DNA from: Anthostomella pinea
Lineage: Eukaryota > Ascomycota > Sordariomycetes > Xylariales > Xylariaceae
DNA: 64,000 nt
Assembly: GCA_963556695.1 (NCBI GenBank)
Contig: CAUWAG010000020.1
Coordinates: forward strand, 6,262,001-6,326,000
Reading direction: 5' to 3'
Below the pieces are notes generated by a model. The model ran no database searches. It was not told where the DNA came from and saw only the letters and a list, made by a program, of their open reading frames with translations. Of this stretch, positions 21,532-32,700 are shown in pieces; the stretch's first letter is position 1; the number at the start of each line of letters is the position of its first letter. Both the position numbers and the translations under genes were made by a program.

Positions 21532-23470
21532 CTAGGGTCGTGGTGTTCCTACCATAATACAGCTCCCAGAATCCGATTCCGCACCTGATTCTTCACCAGG
21601 GACTCGAATTAGCCTGTCGGATACGGGTTTATCTGCAGCAGAGTCCCTATAAACCCTCCTGTTCCTCAGCTCCATTTTAGCCACCCGTACGTTAGCCATG
21701 GTGACGAACGTAGTGCCCCGGCTTGGTTTAACGTTCTTTCGAGTCTTATTAGCCTTTTTAGCCACTTGAGCCTCAAGCAGTTCATTTTTGTCCCGTAGAT
21801 TTGCAATGATGGCAGCTTGTGTGTCTATGGCCTTGCTAACCTTCCGCACCAACAGCCGCACAGAGGGGCCCCTGAAAGAAGGGTCCTTCTTCCAGAGCTT
21901 TTTTGCACTCTCCCGTAAAGCCCTGCTTCCAGAGGGTGTCTCGATGGTGGTTTTAGCCACCATCTCCAAAAAGTCTGGTGTTGTGGCCCGCTCGGAAGCC
22001 TTAGGGTCCCTCTGCCGGACCCTGGCCACCCCCTGGTCCTCCAGAATCACATATTTCGACCTCAACGCTTGCGACTGGTCGTGCGGCCATATCCCAGTCT
22101 TTTTTCAGGCGATTCTGATGTTGAGGAAGGATATTGTGTCCTTCCGGGCTTGCTCGTAGCACTCCAAAACCTCCTCTTTAAACGGCTTCAGTCCCAGACG
22201 GCCACTGGGCGTGTCCTGGAGTAAGGTCTTCAACCTCTTCTTCACCAAATTGAAGACTCCCACATCTAACACCTGGACTACATGGGAACAGTGAGGTTCA
22301 TAAAAGATCAACCATATTTTGTTTCTTAAGCAGGTGGCTAGGAACTCGTTATTCGTGTGGGAGTCGTGGCCATCACACACCAAAACCACCCATGTGTTGC
22401 CGTGGACCTCCCGAATGTGAGGAATAAAGATACGTTGAAACCATTCTAACGCAATGGGATTCGAGGTCCATCCATTGGGCGACGTAATAAACCTCTAGTC
22501 GGTGAATTTGCCCTCATTTTGGTTGCTAAATCACTGGGCTTGTACGTTAACCCCCTTGAGAATCACCAGCAGTGGCAAGGTCTCACCAGATCCGCTCACA
22601 CACTCTAGGGCAGTTATCCATTCACCCCTCTCGACCCCTTTTGTGACGGCTGTGGCGGTCTGCACAGACCTTCCCTTCCCAATAGGGGAAGGATCTGACC
22701 AGAGAATCCCCTTAAAAGGGCAACCTCCCACTGTACCTATCTCTCTCTCTCTCTTCCTTTCCTCTCTAGTCTTGATATTCTCGTCAATAGAGTAATAGCT
22801 GCTTGCTGCAGGCCATGTCCCAGCTCCCCAGTATGCTCGCCGTGACACCTTTCTTCATAGCCACGTTGCCGGAGGCCTCGGAGACCACCCAATGGGAGTC
22901 CCCAATCCCCTGGGCGATTCCCATTTCGTCGACGTTGTACCAGCGTGCTGGCATGAGGTTAGCCACGCCAGGGGCGTCACACCGATCGAAAAAAATGTTG
23001 ATATTTGCCGCTGTAGCACCATTCACTCGGTTGTAGTCGATAACATGAGACTTCATTATCTTGACTTCCGGGTTTCGAGACAGGAACTTGGATGCCCAAT
23101 TTTCCCCTAATTCTCGAGCATCCCCGGTGGCATGGAGCATCCGCTGGGCCATGAGACGGAACTTAGAGACCGCCGGAGAATACCCTAGCCGTGCTTGCCC
23201 CAGGGCCCAGCTTGCCAGTTTATGTTCGAGATACGGTGAGAGAGCCTGTTGGAGAGCGCTGGTCTCATTCCGCGTTGGGGTGCCAGAGATTCGTCGGTTG
23301 ACGTACGAGCGACTGATTTGCCATTCGAGGGCTGACGAGCGGACTGGAGCTCCGCGTTGGATGGCCAAAATGGCGGCTTCAGCTTTTATTTGATGGTCGC
23401 AAAATGACATCATGAGATTCAGCAGTGGATAAGGATTCAAATAGTGTGCTTTGTAAGAAAAAAGATGCAA
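21532..23470 (-). pseudogene. pogo/Fot-type DDE transposase, decayed
   Basis: Minus-strand pieces in shifted frames give the order expected of pogo-family transposases: an N-terminal psq/CENP-B-like DNA-binding part (EWQISRSYVNRRISG; GENWASKFLSRNPEVK), the DDE core with WYNVDEMGIAQG, then LVCDGHDSH and FYEPHCSHVVQVLDVGVF, and a C-terminal tail with a coiled coil (DTQAAIIANLRDKNELLEAQV). Stops and frame changes near 22790, 22500 and 22090 inactivate it. No terminal inverted repeats were found by eye. Confidence 0.8.
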
Positions 23471-23510
23471 AAGTGATGGTGTAGATGGTGGATCACCATA
23501 ATCCTGGTGG

Positions 23511-24694
23511 TTGGTGAATTACGCGTTTATGGGTCAGAACGCGCTGGTCCGCGGGGGGGTGGTCCGCAGTGGGGTGGGAGATGTTAATGCCCTGAAGGCA
23601 TACTACCAGAAATTCCTCTCTGAGCTGAATTCCTTGACGGATGCCTCGCCTGTTCACAAGATCAATTTCATCCGGTGCTATAGCAAGGCCAGAACTGCTG
23701 CCTTCACGAAGCAAAACATCCTCTCCGGCTTCAAGGTCACTGGATGTTATCCTATCAGCCGCAAGAAGTGCTTAAAGCACCCAGAGATACAAGAAGAGAA
23801 GAGAAAGACCCCCGAGCCTGATACCCCTGAAAGCTCTGAACCAGGGGACCAACGGACGCCTACTACGAGCCGCCAGATAATGAATTTCAGGAAAAATAAG
23901 TCCCCAGGGACCAGAGTGAAGTACGGGAAGATAGCGAACGCGTTCAAGGCTAAGGAGACCGAAGTTGTGATCAAGGATAGGAAGATCAAGGCTCTGGAGG
24001 CTGAATTGGAGCGGCTACGGCCAAAAAAGCGGAAGAAGATCCCCAATCGATTGATTCCTCCCCTGTTAACAAGATCAACTTTATCCGCTGTTATAGCAAG
24101 GCAAGGGACATAGCGTTTACGCCAAAAAACATCCGCTCGGGCTTCCAAGTAATGGGGTGCTACCCAATTAGCCGCAAAAAGTGTCTAGACCATCCAGAAA
24201 TCCAAGAAGACAAGCGGAAGACCCCCAAGCTGGAAGAACAGGAAGACTCGGAGCCGGAGGACCAACAGACCCCTACCACGAGCCGGCAAATCCGGGATTT
24301 CGGGAAGAACCGATCCCCAGCCACTCGGCTGAAGTTCCGGAAGATCTCCCATGCCTTTGAGAACCAGGAGACGGAGCTGGCCATAAAAGACCAGAAGATC
24401 AGGGCCCTGGAGGCTGAACTGGAGCGGCTACGGCCCAAGAAGAGGAAGAAGATACTAAATCCCAACAAAAAGTTCATGACAATGGTAGAAATACTAGCCC
24501 AGGGTGGTGATCTGTTAATTCCGGTTACTGTAGAGTCTTTTTCTTCTTCTTCAGAGTCGGAGGTTGTTAAAGACGAGGGTGAAGAGGACGAGGAGGTTGC
24601 GGACGTTGAGGAGGCTGTAGAAGCCCTTGTTGTAGAAGCCCAGATGACTAGATCCGGACTGTTAATCGAGGCGCCGGCTAAATACGTCGATTGA
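23511..24694 (+). pseudogene. C-terminal half of a second pogo-type transposase, internally duplicated
   Basis: The plus strand carries only the C-terminal part: KINFIRCYSKAR, AFTKQNILSGF, GCYPISRKKCL, a coiled coil (KIKALEAELERLRPKKRKK) and an acidic tail. The block from about 23650-24045 is followed by a diverged second copy at about 24065-24470, so the segment is a tandem duplication; the first copy ends by running out of frame at 24113. It is head-to-head with the transposase relic on the other strand (gap about 40 bp). Confidence 0.75.
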
Positions 24695-25031
24695 GCAGCC
24701 AAGACACCACAGAATGATAATTTTGCTGAGTTTTTTGATCCTATACAGCCTCAAATGCGTGTAAGTGAGTAGGGGGGTCTTTTGGTGGTGGTGGCGGGGT
24801 TTGGCTGTGCCGGTAGGGGGGTGTGCCGGTTCGGGGGGTCGGATGGTATTATGCTAAAGGGAGGCTCGGGAGAGATAACGGGTGAACAGTGTCTACATGT
24901 CGAGATCTTATGTCTCGGACAGCATTCAAGTTCTGAACCTTTAGGTCCGGAGCCTTGGACTACCGGTCGTCTTCAGATACGGCTTGGCCTTTGAGATTCG
25001 GACTTTACCGCGGACCACAGAATGCTATGGC
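24695..25031. other. No gene; G-rich then mixed sequence
   Basis: A G-rich stretch lies near 24770-24840. Nothing else is recognised. Confidence 0.5.
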
Positions 25032-25297
25032 TGTTGGATCCACGCGATTCCAGCCTGCAAACTGTCTATACCAAGACCCACATGTATGATTAGATAAGTG
25101 ATTAGATACCGGATTGCGAGGTCACTTAGCCAGACCGTTAGGTCTAGCTAGACCTCCCAATCCAACCATCAGCAACATCATGACCTTGACCCCATACTCG
25201 AGTATTATGATTGATCGTTCAAGCCTGTTCCAACACTAATCATACATGTGGGTCTTGGTATAGATGGTTTGCAGGCTGGAATCGCATGGATCCAACA
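25032..25297 (-). mobile_element. Probable copia LTR with long inverted ends
   Basis: On the minus strand the 266-bp element starts TGTTGGATCC and ends GGATCCAACA, i.e. TG...CA as in LTRs. It lies just downstream of the copia ORF end (25354), preceded by a purine-rich tract (aaaagagagag) that could be the polypurine tract. Unusually, its two ends are 62-bp inverted repeats (25032-25093 and 25236-25297, 59 of 62 matching). A MITE is the alternative, but no target duplication is visible. Confidence 0.6.
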
Positions 25298-25353
25298 CAG
25301 GATACTCTCTCTTTTATGATTGCGATTCCATCAAACCATCCATCCAGGTGATC

Positions 25354-27798
25354 TTAACGTTGAACCCAGCCTTCAACTCGAACCGTTGTCTTATTATCAG
25401 AAACAAGACCATGAAGGGTTTTGTTTGGAGATGACTTGGTCATCGAGTCAGCAGGGTTGTCTTCACCATGGATCCATCGGATTTCTGTGATCTCATGATT
25501 CTCCTATGACTGCCGGAGCGCCATGACGTCGATCATCAGACGCTTCTCATTGGTAGTGCCGAGCTTGACAAGGCACTGGTATAGCGAGTATGAGTCTGTG
25601 CAGAGGATCAGGGGGATCGTAGGTACTTCAAGGCGTTGGCAGATAGTTGCCAGTGTACGGTGGATCACGTATCCGTAATCATAGCCAGCAACCATGCCAT
25701 AGACTTCAGAAGCTAGAACGCTCTGTGTGACTCTCTTGCATTTAGTAGAGGACCAATGAACAATGTTTCCGGTCAGATCAAATGTAAATGTCTCGCCATT
25801 GCCAGATGATTCACTCCCGAGGATAATGACAAATCCGATCTGTGATGATAGGTCCTTATTGTTGGCGAATGATCCGTCAACAAACACAAAAAGTTTAGCA
25901 GTAGACAGATCAATCGTCACGAATCGAAGTCCACGTGATTTATTGTCCAGTTGCCACTGAATGCGTTTGTTTAACATCTCGATATCTTTGTCGGAGGGTT
26001 CTTGGGCTTGGGCTGTGACAGAATAGTCGAATGCGGCTTCTGGTTGACAGATGGAGGCAATGTAGGCGCCTCTCCCTCGTTGCTCAACGAATCTCTGCTT
26101 GTAGTCCTCATCACTCATGTCAATCAGGACGAGCTTGTCAGCTTGTCCCTTCTGAGTCGCTGTCATGGTCTCAGTCTGAAATTCTAGGCGGCATCCGTTG
26201 AAGTCGCCAGAGGAACCAGTATTAAACTGGGTCCGTGGCTTTGTCTTATAGCCTGCTTTCTTCGTCTCGTTTTCTTCCTTCTCCAGGAAGCCGGTAGTGC
26301 CAATGACAAAGGTGTCGTCAGTTTGAAGGGCTGCGATAGCAAAGTTGTTGCCTTTCTTCGTAATGAATAAACAAGGGTCGTAGGCGGATGTCTCCATCTC
26401 TAGTCTTTCCTTGTGGTGGGCGGAGTATGTGTCATACCAATGATTCCCAGCTTCTGCGATTCTGTACAGGGGTTTATCAACGCGAAGAATCGTACCCTCT
26501 GGATATTTCTTCTTTAGTTTAATGGGCAGCTTGCATAGGACAAGACGATTCATCGGGTGTCGTGACTGCGTATAGGTCATAGTGATGTCTCGAGAGGCAG
26601 CAAGGCATCCTCGCTGTCGCAGAGACGGTGTCAATCCCATGGCCAGTCGCTGGCTGCATCGCATGATCGTCGGAGCTTGGGTCATGATATCGTGCTTCTC
26701 ATAATCGTTGTATCCTTGGACGACGAGTCTGCTCTTCTCGTAAGGGCGGTCATTGATGCCTTTGACCGTGCGGACGAGGCGGAAGTTAAAAAGTCGGGTG
26801 TCGCCGTGAACCTTGCTGTCGAACAGAACGGGGACAAGCACTTGATCGGCAAATAGGGACTCAATCTCAAGGATATCGGATTGCTCGAAGGGTGCTCCGG
26901 GGGCTGTGATCCTGCCTTCAGTGCGCAAGTTCAGGGCGAGGACGTGATCAGCACGCTCCTTGTGCGAGAGGAAAATGCCATATTCATCTTGCTGGACGAA
27001 GGAGCCAGCGAAGTTCTCCTCTTCGCTTGTAGTCGTAGTGGCCATGTGTACCACGTATACTTTTCTGGGTCGGCCTCGCGGTCGCTTCGTACTTTGGACG
27101 GGTGTAGGGAGCTTCGGAGGGCGGCCGCGACGACGGGGGAGTGTTGGTTCTGGATATTCAAACGGAACAGGGGTATCGTGGTTGTCGAGCTTGTTAGTAT
27201 CGAGAATCGCGTCAGGGTGACGGTTATACGGCTTAACGTGCGTGCGGTTGAATAGGGTTGGTCCGTTGACCATTTCAACGGTTACTTCTCGGTCTGTTAC
27301 CGATAGAACCTTATACGGGCCTTGATATTTGTCTTTTTCGCGATAGACAAGGACTTCACTGCCGATAGGAAGGGAGAGAGGCAGTGTTGGGGTTGTATCA
27401 GGGCCGTTCCTTGTGTTCAGAGCACTTTGAACGTTGCGCTTGGCTCGGAGCTTGCGTAATTCGGTCATTGCTTTGGCCTGGGCCTGGGCACGTTGAAGCT
27501 GCGATAGTGTCGGGGGCGAATCCATCGTAACACGTGGATAAGCTCCAAAAACCAAGAGTGTTGGTACAAGACCATCAGGACCGGCAGTATCGTTCACGGC
27601 TTTTACTGCCATCTGTAGGGCAGCTTCTCGAGAGATTTCGGATGATTCGGCTCGGATGATCTCGTAAGAGCGTCGAATGGGGGTATGATACCGTTCAATC
27701 TTGCCAATTGACCAATGAGCTTCGACGGGAATCTGATGACTGGTGATTCCAAGCAATCGGGCTTCCGCTCGGAATTGGGCTGTACTTTCCCTTCTCAA
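25354..27798 (-). pseudogene. Ty1/copia pol: integrase end, reverse transcriptase, RNase H
   Basis: The frame opens inside the integrase (VEAHWSIGKIERYH; KAVNDTAGPDGLVPTLLVFG), passes a linker with GRPPKLP and RGRPRK basic motifs, then the copia reverse transcriptase (RLVVQGYND, DITMTYTQS, LYRIAEAGNHWYDTY, LQTDDTF) and RNase H (ASEVYGMVAGYDYG, CTDSYSLYQCL, then after a TAG at 25504 the end HGEDNPADSMTK). Gag, protease and the integrase core are missing on the right. The variant RT active site (TDDT for YVDD) and the TAG mean it is inactive, though the frame is otherwise long. It lies only about 0.3 kb from the end of the PKS cluster. Confidence 0.85.
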
Positions 27799-28015
27799 AT
27801 ACCTGGATGAGGCGGAAACCCATCGCGATCGCCTCCTCCTCCAATCGAAAGTACCGAAGTGCGACGATGGCTTCGTACACCTCGATGGCTTCGTACAGGC
27901 CGGGGGCGGGGACCGCGAATCGCGTCCGATGGCCCGTGGGAGTCTGGAGATACTGTACTGCTTCGCAGCAATCTCTACCGACGTTAAAGACCATCAATCA
28001 ATCAATCAACCAACA
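27799..28015 (+). repeat. Unclassified repeat-like segment ending in (atca)n
   Basis: The copia sequence stops abruptly near 27790. The next ~215 bp contain a short internal duplication (atggcttcgtaca, near 27866 and 27885) and end in (atca)n, like the tail of the SINE copy at 12828. It may be another SINE-type insertion; no A or B box was found. Confidence 0.35.
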
Positions 28016-28080
28016 TCAGAACGATTGCTTATTGGGTGTGTATTTCAGGCGCAACGATGAACCGAGCCCATCTTGCTATG

Positions 28081-29153
28081 CTATCCTGTTCCTTCCAATA
28101 CCCCCTGAATGAAGTCGTTTGTAAGCTTCACCAGCTCTACACCCCCTTGCCCGGTAGCAACATTGAGGTGACCCTTTCCGGACGCAAAATGCAACTTCGA
28201 ACCGGGTGCCTCAATTCTCTTGAAGGCAGCCATTTGTTCTTCAGGGTCCGACATAAGATCCAGTTCCGGCACAACCATGAGTACGGGTGCACTAATCATA
28301 TCTACGTAGTCTGCTGGCCTGAAGAAGGCCAACTTGTAATATGTCTGCAACGCTATTCGGTCTCGAAACCCCACCGCCCCCCTTTCTTTCGCTAGACGCA
28401 TGAACGCATAAGACTCCCGCCCACCTGCGCCTCCAGCTCCCGCCATGCCGATGGGGTTATCGCCTCGAGGTGTAAAAGGGGCGATTTCATGGGGCTTGTT
28501 GCCACGCATCTGAGATACCCTGTCTTGTATAACCTGGGCGAAAGCGCCATGGCGCTTCTGGGGCTGGATGAAGCTGAACAGGGGACAGATCATCACCACG
28601 GCTCGAGGGCGGTGATCTACGGCTGCCGAGCAGGCGGTTATGACGGCACCGACAGAAAGACCCCATAGAATAATCCGGGAGGCATCGACACTTGGGAGTC
28701 GTGATACATAGGTGTATATGTCTGCGGTCAATGACAGTGTGAGCTCTCGGCCTTTGCATTCTGGGCAACCGTCTTGTTCTCGGGATGGATTCTCACCGGA
28801 TAGGTCCTCGGCCATCTGCAGAGGGTCTATGAGGTTTCGCGGAGAGCCTCCGCTGCTACCCACGCTACGTGCGTCGTAGAAGAACACATTGTACCCTAGT
28901 GCGTGGAAGCCTTCGGCCACTTCTGGAAGTGCCATCTCCTTGACGCAGTTGAACTAGAGATGCCGTCAGTAGGGACCTCGTTCGCGTCTAAATTGCACCC
29001 GGGGGCCGGCTCAAAGATGCAGCCGGGGAAACCCACCCCGTGCGACATTATGATGGCCGGCGCCGGGCCGGCGGCCTCGTAGAGCCAGGCCGAAATGATC
29101 GTTCCGTCGATCAATTTGCACTCAACCAATCGGTGACCAGCAAGGAGTGCCAT
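28081..29153 (-). CDS. Alpha/beta hydrolase of the af380 polyketide-transferase type
   Basis: Exons are 29037-29153, 28797-28953 and 28081-28721 (minus), introns 83 and 75 nt; product 304 residues. The second intron is a multiple of three without stops and is easily mistaken for coding sequence. The joins restore family motifs: SHG-FNCVKEMALPEVAEGF, YDARSVGSSGG, then WGLSVGA with nucleophile Ser at about 114, an Asp in VPELDLMSDP and His in SGKGHLN. Relatives (e.g. fumagillin af380, Alternaria AKT2-type enzymes) act with HR-PKSs, moving or releasing the acyl chain from the ACP. It is divergent from PKS 1 across 579 bp, so the two are probably co-regulated. Role inferred: release or transfer of the PKS 1 chain. 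Confidence 0.85.
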
Positions 29154-29732
29154 GGCGACAAGACGGATAAGTTATGAGGTAGAATGCAGTTGGGATCTCA
29201 GGCCATGAGTACACGTTGCTCAACTCCCATCGCTCATCCCTCGCAGCGTACTTAGCATCTGACTCGGAAGGAAGCATTGCAACCTATTCATTCGAGATCA
29301 CGTGGGAGGAAGATAACGAATCCGGTCTCGGACGCGCCATTACCGTCTTCCATGTAAGCTGGCTCTCGTTCTTTTATGCAAGATGATTTCTGCAACATAA
29401 GACTGCAGACTGCAGACTGCAAATGATGGCACTGATTACCCGCAAGTCAGACACGTAATCCACAGTGGTACGAGGGCATGCAGTAATCATGCCAACACGC
29501 GCGCATTACCAGAATATCACAAGCATGCAGATAGCGCTTGGAACGCGTTTGAAGAGATTTAGGGGCAATAGCAAGGACTAGTCGAATGGAGTCAGGGGTC
29601 TCCCGGAAGCCTTCTCACAGAGTCATAAAAAGAAAAGGGGCAAAATAGAGAACCTTGAGCCGTAAGCTTAGAACCCTCTCCCAGGCTTCGATATCCGCTT
29701 TGCTCACCAGCCGGAAGGGAAGACACATCAGC
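29154..29732. promoter_or_regulatory. Bidirectional promoter between hydrolase and PKS 1
   Basis: The region separates two divergent cluster genes. It holds a (gactgca)x3 repeat at 29401-29421 and two copies of GCATGCAG (29476-29483 and 29523-29530) that recur upstream of other cluster genes. No proven binding site. Confidence 0.5.
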
Positions 29733-32700
29733 ATGGCTAAAACTCAGTTTCAACAAGAGCCTATGGCCATCATAGGCTTTGCCTGCCGCCTCCCTGGCGG
29801 CAACAACTCGCCGCAGAAGCTCTGGTCCTTCCTCGAGGACGGTGGTATTGCACCAAACACGGTACCGCCTTCGCGGTTCAACTTCGCGGGCCATTGGGAT
29901 GGTTCCCACAAGCCTGGGACCATGCGCCCGGCGGGAGGCATGTTCCTCTCGGACACGGTTGACCTTGCACGCTTCGACGCCGGCTTCTTCGAAGTATCAG
30001 GGGCCGACGCGACCGCCATGGACCCCAACCAGCGGCAGATGCTAGAGGTCGTGTACGAGGGCCTCGAGAACGCAGGAATACCGCTCGAGAAGCTGAACGG
30101 CGAGCCTGTGGCGTGCTACGTGGGCTCGTACGCTACGGACTATCTGGACATGATGCAGCGCGATGCCGAGGACCGCGCGCCCGGCTTTCTGATCGGCACG
30201 GGCCGAGCCGTCATGGCGAACCGCATTAGCTATTTCCTGAACATAAAGGGGCCTAGCGTCACTCTGGACACTGCTTGTTCTGGGAGTCTTGTGGGCCTGG
30301 ATCTTGCATGTCGATCCCTACAGGTAAGCAGCCCCATCATCCCCATCCTGCCATCGCGGTCATCCTTGGCGATTTGACTCCCAATCGATTTCCCACGACA
30401 CGAGAGCTCCGGCTCCCGCGACAGAGCTCATGGCTGATTGCAGGATGCCGAGTAGGCCGGCGAGGTCAACATGGCCATAGTTACCGCAAGCAACCTGTAC
30501 CTGAACCCCGACCACGTTATGGACATGGGCAGCGTGGGGCAAGCCCATTCCCCAACTGCCCTCTGTCACTCGTTCGATGCATCCGCCGACGGCTACTGCA
30601 AGGCCGAGGCGGTTGGTTGCCTGTTGGTGAAGAGGCTGTCCGATGCCGTGCGAGATCGGGACCCTATCCGGGCCATAGTTAGGGGCACGGCATCGAATTC
30701 CAACGGCAGAGGGAGCGGAACAGGATTGGGAGGCATCGCACAACCTAGCGGTGAGATGCAGGCCGCGGCGATACGCGCTGCTTACAAAAGAGCAGGCATC
30801 ACCAACTTCAACGACACAGCGTTCCTGGAATGTCACGGCACAGGAACACCAGCTGGCGACCCTGAGGAGGTGCATGGGGCAGGATCGGTGTTTTCGCCGA
30901 CGCGCGACGCACAGCGGCCCCTGGTCATAGGCTCCATCAAAGGTAAGCCGCGTGTTGAGTTACCGCGCAAGTGGTCAAGCAGCTTGTGTGTCCTGTCCAG
31001 TGATGGCTAATCCGAGACACCAGCCAATATCGGCCACAGTGAACCATCCGCGGGCATCTCAGGCTTGATCAAGGCCATCCTGGCTATGGAAAAGGGCATA
31101 ATTCCCGGCAACCCTACCTTCTGGAAACCCAGCCCAAAGAGTAGGCAATCTTGACCCCCGGCTTTGCCTCTGCTTACAACTGACCACGACGACCTTTCCC
31201 AGTTGATTTCGCGGGCAGCAAAGTCAAGGTCACTCGAACAGCCATTGCATGGCCCGATGAAGGGTATCCGGTGCGACGAGCAAGTGTCAACTCGTTTGGG
31301 TTTGGTGGTTCTAACGCGCATGCCGTCGTCGACCAACCCAGCAAAGCCGACCGCCAAAGACACCTGTCCTCGTACCGGGGTGAGGACGAGGACAAGGACG
31401 AAGAGTTCGCAGATGACGACGCCGCATTCCATGTACAATCACCATCGCGACCGCGACCGTACACCCTGGTCATCTCGGCGAACGATGCAGTCGCCCTCAA
31501 GGCCAACGTCTCGGCGCTGTGTGACCACGTGGCGAACCTCGGCGTGAACGCGCCCGTAGCCGATGTCGCCTACACGCTCTCGGAGCGTCGTAGCCGGCTT
31601 TGGCATCGGGCCTTCGCGACAATTGACACAACTGACAACCTCGATGAGAGCGCGTTCGCGGTGGGCAAGAAAACAGCCCACCCGCCAAAGATAGGGCTCG
31701 TCTTCACTGGCCAAGGAGCGCAGTGGCCGCAGATGGGCAAAGAGTTGCTGGCCACATTTCCGCAGAGTCGAGAGGTGCTCCGGGAGCTTGACGGCGTGCT
31801 GAAAGCCCAGCCAGACCCGCCAGCGTGGTCGCTCGAAGCCGAGCTCAGCGAGCTGCGGTCGGCCGATCACCTTCGCCAACCCGAATTCTCGCAACCCTTG
31901 GTCACGGCGCTGCAGATCTGCATCTTGACGCTTCTTCAGTCGTGGGGTGTCAAGTCAAGCGCCGCGGTTGGCCACTCATCGGGCGAGATTGCTGCCGCCT
32001 ACGCAGCCGGCTTTCTGGACCGCGCCGGCGCCATCAAAGCTGCCTTCTATCGTGGTCGTGCGGCCTTGAACTGCAATGACAAGGCTCAATCGGGGGTCAA
32101 TGTTGGAATGCTGGCTGTAGGTCTCGGCGCCGACCAGGCCGGGCCGTTCTTGGAGAAACACAGGAACGCATGGATCGCGTGCTTCAACAGCCCCGGCAGT
32201 ATCACAGTGTCTGGCCACCGGGAGACACTTGAGGTCCTTGCCGAAGAGATCAAGGCAGCTGGCCACTTTGCCCGGCTTCTCCAGGTTGACCTTGCGTACC
32301 ACTCGCCTCTCATGGGGGTCATTGGCGACGAGTACGGCAGGCTTCTGCTCGAAGACCGGGAGTTCAAGCCGCTAGATGAGGACAAATGGCAGTCTGACGT
32401 AACCATGTTCTCGTCGGTCACAGCTGGCAAGAAGGCCACATCTGCAGATTACAAGTACTGGACCTCCAATATGGTGTCGCCTGTGCGCTTCGCCGAGGCT
32501 TTGAAGGATCTCGTGGCAAGCGAAGCACCTGATGTTCTCATCGAAGTCGGACCATCGGGTGCATTGGCTGGCCCCGTTGCGCAAGTGCTGAAGGATCAAT
32601 CGCTCTCCAACGGCAGCAGCGTGGTATATCACGCCTCCTGGGCCCGCGGCTCCGGTGCAGTAAAGGCACTATTGGACGTGGCTGGCCGCCTATTCGCAGC

